Assembly: GCF_021390395.1 (NCBI RefSeq)
Contig: NZ_JAJUWT010000030.1
Span: forward strand, 1-64,000
Reading direction: 5' to 3'
Length of the DNA: 64,000 bases
Origin: Saccharothrix sp. S26
Lineage (GTDB): Bacteria; Actinomycetota; Actinomycetes; Mycobacteriales; Pseudonocardiaceae
Positions 8,281-17,800 of the stretch are shown here, one piece after another (position 1 is the stretch's first letter; every line of letters begins with the position of its first letter). The position numbers and the translations under genes were made by a program. Under the pieces are notes generated by a model. It did not search any database, was not told where the DNA came from, and worked only from the letters and a program-made list of their open reading frames with translations.

Positions 8281-9120
8281 CTACGCCAGCTCGGCCAGCA
8301 GCGCGGCCGTCCGCTGCGGGCGGACCAGGAAGCCCAGGTGGCTGGTGTCGAGCGTGCGCACGTCGAACGGGTTGTCGGGCAGCAGGGCGTCGGCCTCGCG
8401 GATGAACCGGTCCTGCAACTCGACCGGGATCGAGCGGTCGCCGCTCAGCCGGACGTAGGTGTGCGGCAGGCGTGCCCAGGCACCCGGGTCGACGCGGTCG
8501 CTGCCCGCGTCCAGGCCCTCGTCCGGCTCCAGGGTGTTCAGCGCGGCCAGGAACTGCGCGTCCGTGCCGTCGGCCAGCATCGCGGTCTTCAGCTTGGCCA
8601 GCAGGTCCGGGTCGGCGGTGCGCCAGTTCATCCGCAGCACGCCCAGCGCCGCCGGGTCGCCGGCGAGCAGGCCCGCACCGAGGTCGTTGAGCGCGCTCGA
8701 CGCGTACTCCGGCTCCGCCATGTACCCGCCGGCGCTCAGGTCGACGCAGCACCACGCGGACACGTACACGACCCGGTGCAGCAGCTCGGGCACGGCGTTC
8801 GCCACCCCGGTCACGGTCATCCCGCCCCGGCTGTGCCCGACGAGGACCACCGGCCCGTGCTCGCCCGCCCGCCGCACCACGTCGACCACGTGCGCGACGT
8901 TGTCGGCGTGCGTCGCGCCCGTCAGCCCGGCCGGCTCGACGGCCAGCGCCGCCGGGTCCTGAGGCGCCTGGTAGGACGCGGCGAACGTGGCGTCGAAGCC
9001 GTGCCCGGGCAGGTCGACGGCGAGCGCGCGGTGGCCGAGCAGGGCCAGTTCGCGCAGCAGGGGCGAGAAGTGGAACGAGTTGCTGTTGGAGCCGGGCACG
9101 AAGACGAAGATCGCGTTCAT
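8281..9120 (-). CDS. alpha/beta hydrolase
   Basis: A 279-residue alpha/beta hydrolase resembling the plant-esterase/salicylate methylesterase-like group. The oxyanion region is 'FVFVPGSNSNSFHF', the nucleophile elbow GHSRGG lies near residue 95, an acid lies in 'RLSGDRSIP' and the catalytic His in 'LDTSHLGFL' close to the C-terminus. Its start ATG overlaps the stop of the EamA transporter gene by 4 nt (ATGA arrangement), so the two genes are translationally coupled. The substrate is unknown. Confidence 0.85.
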   Translation of the reverse strand: MNAIFVFVPGSNSNSFHFSPLLRELALLGHRALAVDLPGHGFDATFAASYQAPQDPAALAVEPAGLTGATHADNVAHVVDVVRRAGEHGPVVLVGHSRGGMTVTGVANAVPELLHRVVYVSAWCCVDLSAGGYMAEPEYASSALNDLGAGLLAGDPAALGVLRMNWRTADPDLLAKLKTAMLADGTDAQFLAALNTLEPDEGLDAGSDRVDPGAWARLPHTYVRLSGDRSIPVELQDRFIREADALLPDNPFDVRTLDTSHLGFLVRPQRTAALLAELA

Positions 9121-10001
9121 GCGGAGATCCTCACATTCGGCTTCGACCGGGCCAGCAGCACACCCGCGATCACGACCGCGCCGCCGACCAGCGTGGTCCA
9201 GCCCGCGGGCTCGCCGAGCAGCACCACGCCGACCGCCGTCGACCACAACGGCGTGACGTAGGTGACCGTCGAGGCCACCGCGGGCCCGGCCGCCCGGATC
9301 ACGTCGAGGTTCAGCACGTACGCCAGCCCCGTGCCCACCGCGCCCAGCACGAGCAACGCCACCGCCGCCGGCACGCCCGGCCACGACGGCACCCCGCCCA
9401 ACGCGGGCGCGACCAGGGCCAGTTGCAGCGTCGCGCACGTGATCTGCACGGCCGACAGCGCGCTCGCGCTGTGGTCGCCACCGGAGAAGAACCGGCGGGT
9501 GTAGGCGAAACCCGCGCCGTAGCACGCGGTCGCGGCCAGGCACGCGAGGCTGCCTTCGACGACGTCATCCCCGAGCCCGCGCCACGCGCCCAGCACCACC
9601 AGCACCCCCGTGAAGCCGACCAGCAGCCCGGCCACCCGCGCCCGCGTCATCCGCTCGCTCGGCACGATCAGCAGCACGAACACCAGCGTGGTCAACGGCG
9701 TGGTGGCGTTGAACACGCCGGCCAGCACGGAGCTGATCCGCGTCTCGCCGTGCGCGAGCAGCGTGAACGGCGCGGCGTTGAGCAGCACCGCGACCACCGC
9801 CGCGTGACCCCAGGTGCGGCGGTCCCGCGGCACGGCCGCGCCCTGCGCCAGGCAGATCGCCCACAGCGCGAGCGCCCCGAACAGGCAGCGGGACAACGCC
9901 ACCCACACCGGGGGCACGCCCGCGTCCACCGCCACCTTGATCAACGCGAAGCTGCCGCCCCAGATCGCGGACAGCAGCACGAACTTCCCGGAGGTCTGCA
10001 C
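9117..10001 (-). CDS. EamA/DMT-superfamily transporter
   Basis: About 294 residues with ten hydrophobic segments in two five-helix EamA repeats. The first begins FVLLSAIWGGSFALIKV and the second near 'ACLAATACYGAGFAY'. 'VTYVTPLWSTAVGVVLLGE' is the usual end-of-repeat motif. Such proteins export or import small metabolites; the direction and cargo here are unknown. GTG 9999-10001 is chosen because it puts the first helix right after a short basic N-terminus; in-frame ATGs further up would run into the divergent LysR gene. It is coupled to the downstream hydrolase gene and shares a 70-bp divergent promoter region with lysR, which probably controls it. Confidence 0.8.
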   Translation of the reverse strand: MQTSGKFVLLSAIWGGSFALIKVAVDAGVPPVWVALSRCLFGALALWAICLAQGAAVPRDRRTWGHAAVVAVLLNAAPFTLLAHGETRISSVLAGVFNATTPLTTLVFVLLIVPSERMTRARVAGLLVGFTGVLVVLGAWRGLGDDVVEGSLACLAATACYGAGFAYTRRFFSGGDHSASALSAVQITCATLQLALVAPALGGVPSWPGVPAAVALLVLGAVGTGLAYVLNLDVIRAAGPAVASTVTYVTPLWSTAVGVVLLGEPAGWTTLVGGAVVIAGVLLARSKPNVRISA

Positions 10002-10055
10002 CGGGCGAGGATCGCCGGGCCTGCGAGGATGAGTCCAACAAGTGACCCGCACCTG

Positions 10056-10063
10056 CTCATGAG
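10056..10063. promoter_or_regulatory. palindrome in lysR/eamA divergent promoter
   Basis: CTCATGAG is a perfect 8-bp palindrome in the short region between the divergent lysR and EamA transporter genes. LysR-type regulators usually bind in such divergent regions, but no convincing T-N11-A box is visible, so this is only a candidate site. Confidence 0.25.
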
Positions 10064-10071
10064 AGTTGTTC

Positions 10072-10923
10072 ATGGCCCTGAACCTCGCGCAGCTCCGCGC
10101 GTTCCTCGCCGTGGTGGACGAGGGCGGCTTCGGCACGGCCGCCGAGGCGTTGGGCGTCACGCAGTCCGCCGTGTCGCACGCCGTGGCCGCGCTCGAACGC
10201 GCGCTCGGCCACCCGGTGCTCATCCGGCGCGGCAAACCCCGGCCGACCGCGTTCGGCGCGGAGGTCGTGGCGCACGCGCGGGTCGCCGTGGCCGCGTCGG
10301 TGGCGATCACCGACCTGGCCGCGCGGCGCGGCGGCGCGGCCCGGGGCACGATCAAGCTGGCCGCGCCGCCGACCGTGTGCCAAGGGCTGCTGCCCGACCT
10401 GATGGCCCGGTGGGAGGTGGAGTTCCCGCACGTGCGCGTGCGGGTGTTCGAGGGCGAGGACGACGAGGTGGCCGAGTGGCTGGCCAACGGCACGGTGGAG
10501 ATGGCCGTGGTGGTCGACCCGCCGCCCGGTGACGGCGTGCTGGTGGGCGAGGACGCGTTCCACGCCTTGGTGCGCACCGACCACCCGTTGGCCGGGGTGG
10601 GCGAGGTGCACGTGGCCGACCTGGCCGACGACCCGTTCCTGCTGTCGTGCGGCGGGTGCGAGCGGCACGTGCGGCAGGTGCACGCGGGCCTGCCGTTCGA
10701 CCCGCTGCACCGGGTGCGCGAGCTGGGCACGCTGCTGGCGATGGTGCGGGCCGGCGTCGGCGTCTCGATCGTGCCGGGCCTGGTGGCCTCGATGCTGGTG
10801 CCGGGGCTGACCCTGGTGCCGCTGCGGCCGCGGGTGGTGCGCCGGCTGGTGGCCGCCGGACCTCCGGGACGCGAGTGGCACCCCGCCGTCACCGCACTGG
10901 TCGACTCCGCGCGCCCGGTGTGA
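10072..10923 (+). CDS. LysR-family transcriptional regulator
   Basis: A 283-residue LysR-type regulator. The N-terminal winged helix-turn-helix is typical: 'QLRAFLAVVDEGGFGTAAEAL', then GVTQSAVSHAVAALERALG. The rest is a periplasmic-binding-protein-like effector domain, beginning GTIKLAAPPTVCQGLLPDLM. ATG 10072 is preceded by GAGAG. It is divergent from the EamA transporter and alpha/beta hydrolase pair and is the natural candidate for their regulator. The inducer is unknown. Confidence 0.9.
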   Translation: MALNLAQLRAFLAVVDEGGFGTAAEALGVTQSAVSHAVAALERALGHPVLIRRGKPRPTAFGAEVVAHARVAVAASVAITDLAARRGGAARGTIKLAAPPTVCQGLLPDLMARWEVEFPHVRVRVFEGEDDEVAEWLANGTVEMAVVVDPPPGDGVLVGEDAFHALVRTDHPLAGVGEVHVADLADDPFLLSCGGCERHVRQVHAGLPFDPLHRVRELGTLLAMVRAGVGVSIVPGLVASMLVPGLTLVPLRPRVVRRLVAAGPPGREWHPAVTALVDSARPV

Positions 10924-10968
10924 CGCGGGCCGGAGTTTGAGCTCGGGCGCGCGGGCAACTCCCGGGCC

Positions 10969-11391
10969 ATGACGAGAGGCGCGCGAGCGGCGCTGGTGCT
11001 CGGCTCGGGGATCGGTGGGTTCGTGGACGGCATCGTCATCCACCAGCTCCTGGGTTGGCACCACATGCTGTCCGGCTGGTACCCGGACGACCCGCACCGG
11101 AACATGGTCGGTGACGGGCTGTTCCACCTGTTGTGCCTGCTGCTCGTGCTGGTCGGCGTGGCGCTGCTCAACCGGGCGGGCACGGTGCCCGCCCGCGCGC
11201 TGTGGGGCGGGGTGCTGGCCGGCTGGGGCGTGTTCAACCTGGTCGAAGGGGTGGTGGACCACCTGGTGCTGGGTGTGCACCACGTCCGCACCGGGCCGCA
11301 CGAACTGGCCTACGACCTCGGGTTCCTCGCGCTGGGCGCGGTGCTGGTCGCGGTCGGCGCGCTCGTGGCGCGGGAGCGGGTGGGCCGGTGA
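10969..11391 (+). CDS. DUF2243 membrane protein
   Basis: A 140-residue protein with four predicted membrane helices and the DUF2243 signature: GSGIGGFVDGIVIHQLL followed by a His-His motif (GWHHM) in the first loop, and 'NLVEGVVDHLVLGVHHV' later. The conserved His residues suggest metal or haem contact, but the family function is not established. Its stop codon overlaps the GTG start of recQ by 4 nt, so the two are translationally coupled; I see no obvious functional link. Confidence 0.85.
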   Translation: MTRGARAALVLGSGIGGFVDGIVIHQLLGWHHMLSGWYPDDPHRNMVGDGLFHLLCLLLVLVGVALLNRAGTVPARALWGGVLAGWGVFNLVEGVVDHLVLGVHHVRTGPHELAYDLGFLALGAVLVAVGALVARERVGR

Positions 11392-13001
11392 GCACGGTGC
11401 GGGAACGGCTGCGCGAGGCCGCCGGGGACGTGTTCGGGTGGGCAGAGCTGCGCGACGAGCAGATCGACGCCATGGAGCAGGTGCTGGCGGGGCGGGACGT
11501 GTTCGTCGTGCTGCCCACCGGCGCGGGCAAGTCGGCCGTCTACCAGGTGCCCGGCGTGCTGCTGGACGGGCTGGTCGTCGTGGTGTCGCCGTTGATCGCG
11601 TTGCAGCGCGACCAGGTCGCCGCCCTGCGCGACCACGGCGCGCCGCCCGCCGCGCTGGTCAACTCGGCCCAGTCCGAAGTGGACAACCAGGCCACGTGGG
11701 AGGCGGTGGCGCGCGGCGAGGTGCGGTACCTGTTCGTCTCGCCCGAGCAGCTGGCCAAGCCCGACGTGCTGGAACGGCTGGGCGAACCGGCGTTGTTCGT
11801 GGTGGACGAGGCGCACTGCGTGTCCGCGTGGGGCCACGACTTCCGGCCCGACTACCTGCGGCTGAGCGCCGCGGTGGAGAAGGTCGGCCGCCCGCCCGTG
11901 CTCGCGCTCACCGCCACCGCGGGCACGACCGTGCGCGAGGACGTGATCACCCAGCTGGGCATGCGCGACACCGTCGTGGTGGCGGTCGGGTTCGACCGGC
12001 CCAACCTGTCGCTGGAGGTGCGCGCGTTCGTCGAGGACGACGACAAGCGGCGCGCGGTGCGCGACTGGGTGCGTGACGCGCCGAAGCCCGGCCTGGTCTA
12101 CGTGGCCACGCGCAAGGACGCCCGTCGTTACGCGGACGAGCTGGTCGCGGCGGGCGTGGACGCCGAGCCGTTCCACGCCGGGATGAAGGCCGCCGAACGG
12201 GAACGCGTGCAGGACGCGTTCATGCGCGGCCGGGTGGACGTCGTCGTGGCGACCTCGGCGTTCGGCATGGGCATCGACAAGCCGGACGTGCGGTTCGTCG
12301 CGCACGCCTCCGCGCCCGGTTCGCTGGACGCCTACTACCAGGAGATCGGCCGCGCCGGGCGCGACGGCGAACCGGCCCGCGCGGTGCTGTTCCACCGGCC
12401 GCAGGACCTCGGGCTCCAGCGGTTCCTCCAGTCGCGGCACGTCGACCGGGAGGCGTTCGTGGAGCTGGCCGGGTTCCTGCGCCAGCACCCCGGGCTGCGG
12501 GTCACCGAGCTGGCGCGGGAGATGGGGCAGTCGCGCCGCAAGGTCACCTCCGGGGTGAACCTGCTGGAACGGGTCGACGCGGTCGAGGCGGTCAAGTCCC
12601 GGTTCCGGCTGGTGACCGAGCCGCGGCGGGCGGCGGACCTGGCCGTGGAGGAGGCGCTGCGGCTGCAACGCCTGGACAAGTCCCGGATCGAGGTGGTGCG
12701 GGCCTACGCGGAGACTAGGGCGTGCCGCCGGCAGCACCTGCTGGGCTACTTCGGCGAGGTGCTGGAGCGGGCGTGCGGCAACTGCGACACGTGCGAGCGG
12801 GGCGAGGCGGGCACCGGTGTGTCGGCCAACCCCGAGTACCCGGCGCAGTCGCGCGTGCGGCACGCGGAGTTCGGCGCGGGCACCGTGGTGCAGAGCGAAG
12901 CCGACCGGATCACCGTGCTGTTCGAGGACGTCGGCTACAAGACGTTGTCGCTGGAAGCGGTGCACGAGGCCGACGTGCTGGGTCGCCACCCGGACCTCTG
13001 A
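11388..13001 (+). CDS. recQ: RecQ-family ATP-dependent DNA helicase
   Basis: A 537-residue superfamily 2 helicase expected to unwind DNA 3'-5' in repair. Motif I is PTGAGKS near residue 45, motif II VVDEAHCVSAWGHDFRPDY near residue 140 (DEAH plus the RecQ aromatic loop), motif V/VI 'ATSAFGMGIDKPDVRFV' and 'YYQEIGRAGRDG'. A four-Cys zinc site follows (RACRRQHLLGYFG then ACGNCDTCE). There is no HRDC domain. Instead the last 50 or so residues (HAEFGAGTVV, ITVLFEDVGYKTLSL) resemble the small Tudor-like C-terminal domain of UvrD/PcrA helicases. GTG 11388 overlaps the upstream stop. Confidence 0.9.
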   Translation: MSTVRERLREAAGDVFGWAELRDEQIDAMEQVLAGRDVFVVLPTGAGKSAVYQVPGVLLDGLVVVVSPLIALQRDQVAALRDHGAPPAALVNSAQSEVDNQATWEAVARGEVRYLFVSPEQLAKPDVLERLGEPALFVVDEAHCVSAWGHDFRPDYLRLSAAVEKVGRPPVLALTATAGTTVREDVITQLGMRDTVVVAVGFDRPNLSLEVRAFVEDDDKRRAVRDWVRDAPKPGLVYVATRKDARRYADELVAAGVDAEPFHAGMKAAERERVQDAFMRGRVDVVVATSAFGMGIDKPDVRFVAHASAPGSLDAYYQEIGRAGRDGEPARAVLFHRPQDLGLQRFLQSRHVDREAFVELAGFLRQHPGLRVTELAREMGQSRRKVTSGVNLLERVDAVEAVKSRFRLVTEPRRAADLAVEEALRLQRLDKSRIEVVRAYAETRACRRQHLLGYFGEVLERACGNCDTCERGEAGTGVSANPEYPAQSRVRHAEFGAGTVVQSEADRITVLFEDVGYKTLSLEAVHEADVLGRHPDL

Positions 13002-13095
13002 CCGGGCACGGTCCACTGTGGACATGTGGTTCACTGGTGGTGCGCCGCCGCTCGGATTCCCCGTGATCAACGCCGATCAGCTGGAGGAGACCACC

Positions 13096-13494
13096 GTGCC
13101 CATCGCCAGGTCGACCCGCGGCTTGCTCGCCGCACTGGCCGTCGCGACCGCCCTCGGCGGCGCGCTCGCCCCCGTCGCGACCGCGTCGCCGACCACCGAC
13201 CTCACCGTGTCCGTGCACGACCCGCTCGCACCGGCCGTGCGGGAGTACCGCCTGACCTGCGACCCGGACGGCGGCACGCACCCGCGGCCGACGGAGGCGT
13301 GCGAGGCCATCCGGAAGTCGCCCGACGCCGTCAAGCCGCCACCGCCGACCGCGAACTGCTACGACCGGGTCTTCGGCCCGCAGCGCGCCAAGGTGTCCGG
13401 GGTGCTGTCCGGCGTCGAGGTCGCGTCCACCTTCAGCCGGGTGAACTCGTGCGAGGAGGACCGCTGGCAGGCGTGGCTGCCGGTCTGGGGGTGA
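13096..13494 (+). CDS. SSI-type (subtilisin inhibitor-like) secreted protease inhibitor
   Basis: A 132-residue secreted protein. The GTG start follows CTGGAGGAGACC. The signal peptide is residues 1-31 (ending APVATASP) and the mature part begins 'TTDLTVSVHDP'. The four cysteines sit as in Streptomyces subtilisin inhibitor: one in RLTCDPDGG, one in 'TEACEAI', one in 'ANCYDRVFGP' just after the presumed reactive loop, and one in 'VNSCEEDR'. Inhibition of extracellular serine proteases is the family role. The reactive-site residues differ from classical SSI ('PDAVKPPPPTANC'), so the target is uncertain. A large S8 protease is encoded less than 5 kb away. Confidence 0.85.
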   Translation: MPIARSTRGLLAALAVATALGGALAPVATASPTTDLTVSVHDPLAPAVREYRLTCDPDGGTHPRPTEACEAIRKSPDAVKPPPPTANCYDRVFGPQRAKVSGVLSGVEVASTFSRVNSCEEDRWQAWLPVWG

Positions 13495-13503
13495 GTTCAC
13501 CCC
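13488..13503 (+). terminator. perfect inverted repeat over the SSI stop codon
   Basis: GGGGTGA and TCACCCC form a 7-bp stem around GT, spanning the SSI gene's TGA. There is no T-tract after it. It may contribute to transcript termination or 3'-end stability. Confidence 0.35.
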
Positions 13504-13577
13504 GTCGAGGGCTGTCCGTCACCCCGAGCGGGTAGCCCGAGGTGTTTCGGCGTGCGCCGGGCCGTCGCCCGCCGAGC

Positions 13578-13697
13578 ATGGATCGCATGGCACGGACCCA
13601 CCTGCTCGGAGCCGTCGGCGCGGCGGTGCTGCTCGCGGTCGTCGCGCTGCACGGCGTCGGTGCCGCCGACCCACTGCCGGGCGGGACGAGGCGGTGA
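13578..13697 (+). other. out-of-frame signal peptide of the surface protein
   Basis: From ATG 13578 (or 13587) the frame reads MDRMARTHLLGAVGAAVL, then LAVVALHGVGAADPLPGG, a clear export signal, and stops at 13695-13697. The mature surface protein begins in another frame (DEAVNVFVGGDF). One extra base in the G-rich stretch around 13680-13685 would account for the break. With it corrected, one continuous exported precursor from 13578 to 14806 results. Confidence 0.6.
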
Positions 13698-14806
13698 ACG
13701 TCTTCGTCGGCGGCGACTTCCTGGTCCGGCAGAGCGCGGCCGAGGCCGAGGGCCGGGTGGTCGTGGGCGGCGGTTTCGACCTGGCCAAGGCGCCGGGCGC
13801 GTCGTCGGTCTACAACGTGGGCGTCGTCGGCGTCGGCTCCCGCGTGCCGCCGCCGGACGGGACGGACTTCCTGGTCACCGGCGGCGCGGTGACCGTCGCG
13901 CCCGGCCAGGCCCTGCTCGCCGAGGGCGGTGTCGTGCACCACGCGGGACCGCTGACCGGCGCGATCACCGGCGTCGACCGGCCCGACCCCGCCGCGTTCA
14001 CCCCGTACGCGGGGCTGTCCGCGCAACTGACCGCCGCGAGCACCTGCTACGCGGCGGCGGCCACCACCGGCACGGCGGTCAACCAGGGCTACCAGACCCT
14101 GTTCACCGGCGACGGCACGTCGACGCTCCAGGTGTTCACCGTCGACTTCGACCTGGCCGGCGCGAGCGGCGGCCAGCAGGGGCTGGTGTTCGCGGGCGTG
14201 CCGGAGGGCGCCACGGTCCTGGTGAACCTGGTCGGCGCCGCGCGGCGGATCGTCACCTACACCGGCGAGCTGACCGACGAGGGGCCGCTGAACCGGATGC
14301 GTGAGCGGCTGCTGTGGAACTTCCCCGACGCCACCTCCGCCGAGATCGGCGGCACGGCCCAGTTCCAGGGCAGCGTGTTGGTGGGCCACCCGGCGAGCAC
14401 GACGACGGTGACCGTGCCCGGCCTGGCCGGCCGGTTCTTCACCACCGGCTCGCTGACCCACGGCGGCACCGGCGGCGGCACGGGCAACGAGTTCCACGCC
14501 TACCCGTTCACCGGCGACCTCCCCGCGTGCCACGTGCCCACCACCACGACCGAGCCGACCACCACCACGCAGTCGACCACCACGACGTCGTCCACGACCA
14601 CCACGACGGTCGGCCAGACCACGACGGCCACCACCACCGTCATCACCACGCCGGCCACCCCGACCACGACGACCCACCGCGTCACGGGACAGGCGGGCCT
14701 GGCCGGCACCGGCGCGGACGTCGGCCTCGGCGTGGCGATCGGCGGCCTGCTGCTCGTCGCGGGGACGACGGCGCTGGCCGTGGTCGCCCGCAGGCGGCGC
14801 GGCTGA
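13694..14806 (+). CDS. choice-of-anchor A surface protein with LAxTG sorting signal
   Basis: About 370 residues in the open frame from GTG 13694. The N-terminal 270 residues form a choice-of-anchor A beta-rich domain: NVFVGGDFLVRQSAAEAEG, a VVVGGGF strand, and 'LLWNFPDATSAEIGG' with GSVLVGHPAS. A Thr-rich linker follows, rich in ACC/ACG codons, then the sorting signal: LAGTG, a hydrophobic helix (GLGVAIGGLLLVAG) and a RRRRG tail. LAxTG is the motif cleaved by class E sortases of actinobacteria, so covalent attachment to peptidoglycan is expected. The start is not native: the signal peptide lies just upstream in another frame, so this gene is either broken or affected by a sequencing error. 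Confidence 0.75.
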   Translation: MNVFVGGDFLVRQSAAEAEGRVVVGGGFDLAKAPGASSVYNVGVVGVGSRVPPPDGTDFLVTGGAVTVAPGQALLAEGGVVHHAGPLTGAITGVDRPDPAAFTPYAGLSAQLTAASTCYAAAATTGTAVNQGYQTLFTGDGTSTLQVFTVDFDLAGASGGQQGLVFAGVPEGATVLVNLVGAARRIVTYTGELTDEGPLNRMRERLLWNFPDATSAEIGGTAQFQGSVLVGHPASTTTVTVPGLAGRFFTTGSLTHGGTGGGTGNEFHAYPFTGDLPACHVPTTTTEPTTTTQSTTTTSSTTTTTVGQTTTATTTVITTPATPTTTTHRVTGQAGLAGTGADVGLGVAIGGLLLVAGTTALAVVARRRRG

Positions 14807-14807
14807 T

Positions 14808-14830
14808 GCCCCGGACCACCGGCCCGGGGC
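14808..14830. terminator. hairpin between convergent genes
   Basis: GCCCCGG (14808-14814) pairs with CCGGGGC (14824-14830) across a 9-nt loop in the 39-bp gap between the convergent surface-protein and S8 protease genes. It is probably a bidirectional terminator. There is no T-tract. Confidence 0.5.
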
Positions 14831-14845
14831 ACCGGCCGGGCGCGA

Positions 14846-17800
14846 CTAGCGGGTGATCTTGTAGGCGCGGATCACCGAGTGCTCGAACGTGTTGCCGTCG
14901 CTGTCGGCCCCGGACGCGCGCAGCGAGACGTAGCCGGCCACCGGGGGGTGCCGCACGAACGCCGCGCCACCCGCGACCGGCACCCGCCGCCACGTCCTGC
15001 CGTCGTCGAACGACACGTCGACCCGGACCTGGCCCACCTCGCCGTTGTCCGCGCCGTCCTGCTGCTCCACGGTCAGCGGCACGCGCAGCAGCCGCCCGGC
15101 CGGGGTGCCGCCGGACGCGTCGAGCTCCGGGGTGAACCGCACCACCGACAGCGGCAGCCGGCGGCCCTGCCCGTCCGGCAGGGTTCGCATCCGGAACGTC
15201 CACGCACCGCTCACCCGCGTGGTCAGCTCGTGCGCCGCCGGGTCGCGGACCAGGTCGTGCTCCACCCGGTAGCGGCCCTCACCCTCCGGCACGGAGAACT
15301 CGCCCCACTGGTCGAGCACCTGGCCCACCAACCGCCCGTCCCGGTGAACCGACGTGCGCGCCGACTGGTAGTCGCCCCGGCCCAGGTTGCCGTCGCGGTC
15401 GTTGATCAGCGGCACCTGGGCCGTGACGCGGTCCTCGTGCACGCCGAGGTAGGTCGCCGAGTACCCGGCCAGGCCCGGCCCGAGCACCGGGCGCACGAAC
15501 CGCTCCGAGTACCGCTCGCCCAGCCGGTAGCGGCGGTTGAACGACGAGTAGTCCGCCTCCATCCGGTACTGCGGCGACAGCCGCTGGAAGCCCCAGCTCC
15601 AGGTGAGCTGGTCGGGGGTGATCCGGTCGACCACCGCGCCGCCCGAGGGCACCGGCAGGCCCACCGCCCAGCCGCCCGAGCCGTCCGGCGGGCTGGCGTT
15701 GCCGCTGTGCAGGTACTGGCGGTCGGCCGGGCCGGGCGCGAACGTCGTGCGCACCTCGGTCAGCTCGGCCAGGGTGGGCGCGCGGGTGTACCCGGTGGGC
15801 ACCGCGCCCTGCTCCATCCAGCGGAACCGGTAGTGCGTCGGCGTCCCGTCCACCGGCGGGCTCTGGAACTGGGCCCCGAACGAGACGGTCAGCTCCTGGT
15901 CGGTCAGCGCGGGGCCGACGTGGCCGATCGCCATGTCGCCGAAGCCGCCGATGAACGCGGTGTTGAGCACGACCCGCCTGCCGTTGAGCAGCCGGGAGAC
16001 GTTGATGTCGCCGATCATGGGCGTCGCGGTCGGGTCCGGCGCGGTGATGCTGAGCGGCTTGGCCACCCGCGCGTCGAAGGTGTAGCGGGTGTGCTCGGCG
16101 TCCACGGTCAGCGTCGGCCGGGCCAGCACCCAGGTCTTGGGCCAGTTGCGGATCACCGTCCGGGCCATGTACTCGCCCTTGGGCACGCGTGCGGTCGCCG
16201 TGCCGTCCGGGCCGTACAACGTCTCGTAGACGTCGTTGTCCATGCCGACGAGCGAGGTCGAGTTGTCCAGCGCGGGGTTGCCGTCGGCGTCGACGTGCTC
16301 GAGCGCGATGTCGTAGCTCTCCACCTCGCGGGCCAGGCTGACCGGGACGCGCGTGGGGCCGCCGACCAGCACGCCGGAGAAGACGCCGTCCACCCCGCCG
16401 ACCCTGGTGTCCGCGGTGACCTCGACGGCGGCCGTGCCACCGGCGGGCACGGTGACGTGCGCCGGGTTCACCGTGACCAGGCCGGCGGGCGCGGCGCCGT
16501 TCGGGCCGCGCAGCTCCACCGCGAGGTCGAAGGTGACCGGTTCCAGGCCGTTGTTGCGGTAGGTGACGGTCTTGGTGACCGGTGTGTCGTCGTGGTGGGG
16601 CCACAACTGCTCTTCGAACGTGACGCTGACCGGGTCGGCACCGACGGTGGCCGTGATCGCGCGGGTCAGGTCGACCCGACCCGCGCCCTGGTCGAACACG
16701 CCCAGGTTCGGGTTCGGCTCGGCGGAGGCCATGAGGGCGGCCTTGAGCTGCGCGCCGGTCCAGTCCGGGTGCCGTTGGGCCAGCAGCGCGGCCGCGCCCG
16801 CGACGTGCGGGGTGGCCATCGACGTGCCGGACAGGGCCGTGTGCCGCCGGCCGACCGGTGTGCCGAGGAAGCCCTCGGCGGCCTTGGCGGCGACGATGTT
16901 CAGGCCGGGCGCGGTGATGTCGGGCTTCACCGCGTCGTCGCCGTTGCGGGGGCCGCGGCTGGAGAAGTGGGCGAGGTCGTCGTCGTGCCGGACCGCGCCG
17001 ACGGTGAGCGCGGCGTCCGCGCTGCCCGGCGAGTCGATCGACCTCGGCCGCCCGCCGTTGCCCGCCGCGACGACGAACAGCGTGCCCGTCTTCGCCGTCA
17101 CCTGGTTGATCGCGTCCTCCAGCGGGTCGACGCCGGGGGAGTCGTAGCCGCCGAGGCTGAGGTTGACGATGTCCGCGCCCTCGTCCACGGCCCACTGCAC
17201 GCCCGCCAGGATCGCCGACTCCGGGCAGCCGCCGCGGCCGCACACCTTGCCGTCCAGGATCCGGGCGTCGGGCGCGACACCCCGGTAGGTCCGGTCACCG
17301 CTCGCGATGGTCGCGGCGACGTGCGTGCCGTGGCCGTCGCGGTCGGTGGCGTCGGGCTCGTCGGTGAAGTTGCGCTCGGCGACCTCCTTGCCCCGCAGGT
17401 CGGGGTGGTCGCCGTCGACGCCGCCGTCGAGCACGGCCACCTTCACGCCCTTGCCGGTCAGGCCGGAGCGCCACGCGGTGGGCGCGCCGATCTGGGCGGT
17501 GGAGCGGTCGAGGGTGGGGCGGAGCACGGCGTCGAGCCAGACCTTGGTCACGCCGGGGTCGGCGAGCAGGTCGCGGAACGCGGTGCCGGCATCGGCCTTG
17601 GGTGTGCGCAGGGCCAGCGCTCCGGGCAGCGCGCGGGCGGAGCGCAAGGCGGTGGTGGGCGTGCCGGTGACGATCAGCGGCAGGTGGTCGCTGCGCGCGT
17701 CGTCGTACCCGGCCTCGATCAGGCCCGTCACGTCGAACAACCGGGGGTCCAACCGGCCCGCGGCGAGCCCTCTGACCGCGTCCTCGGGCACGACGCTGAG

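Noticed and set aside
14540..14680. Dense ACC/ACG trinucleotide run, possible satellite or CRISPR-like repeat
   Set aside because: It encodes the Thr-rich linker of the surface protein in frame; units are not regularly spaced and no spacers exist. I see no CRISPR array in the window.
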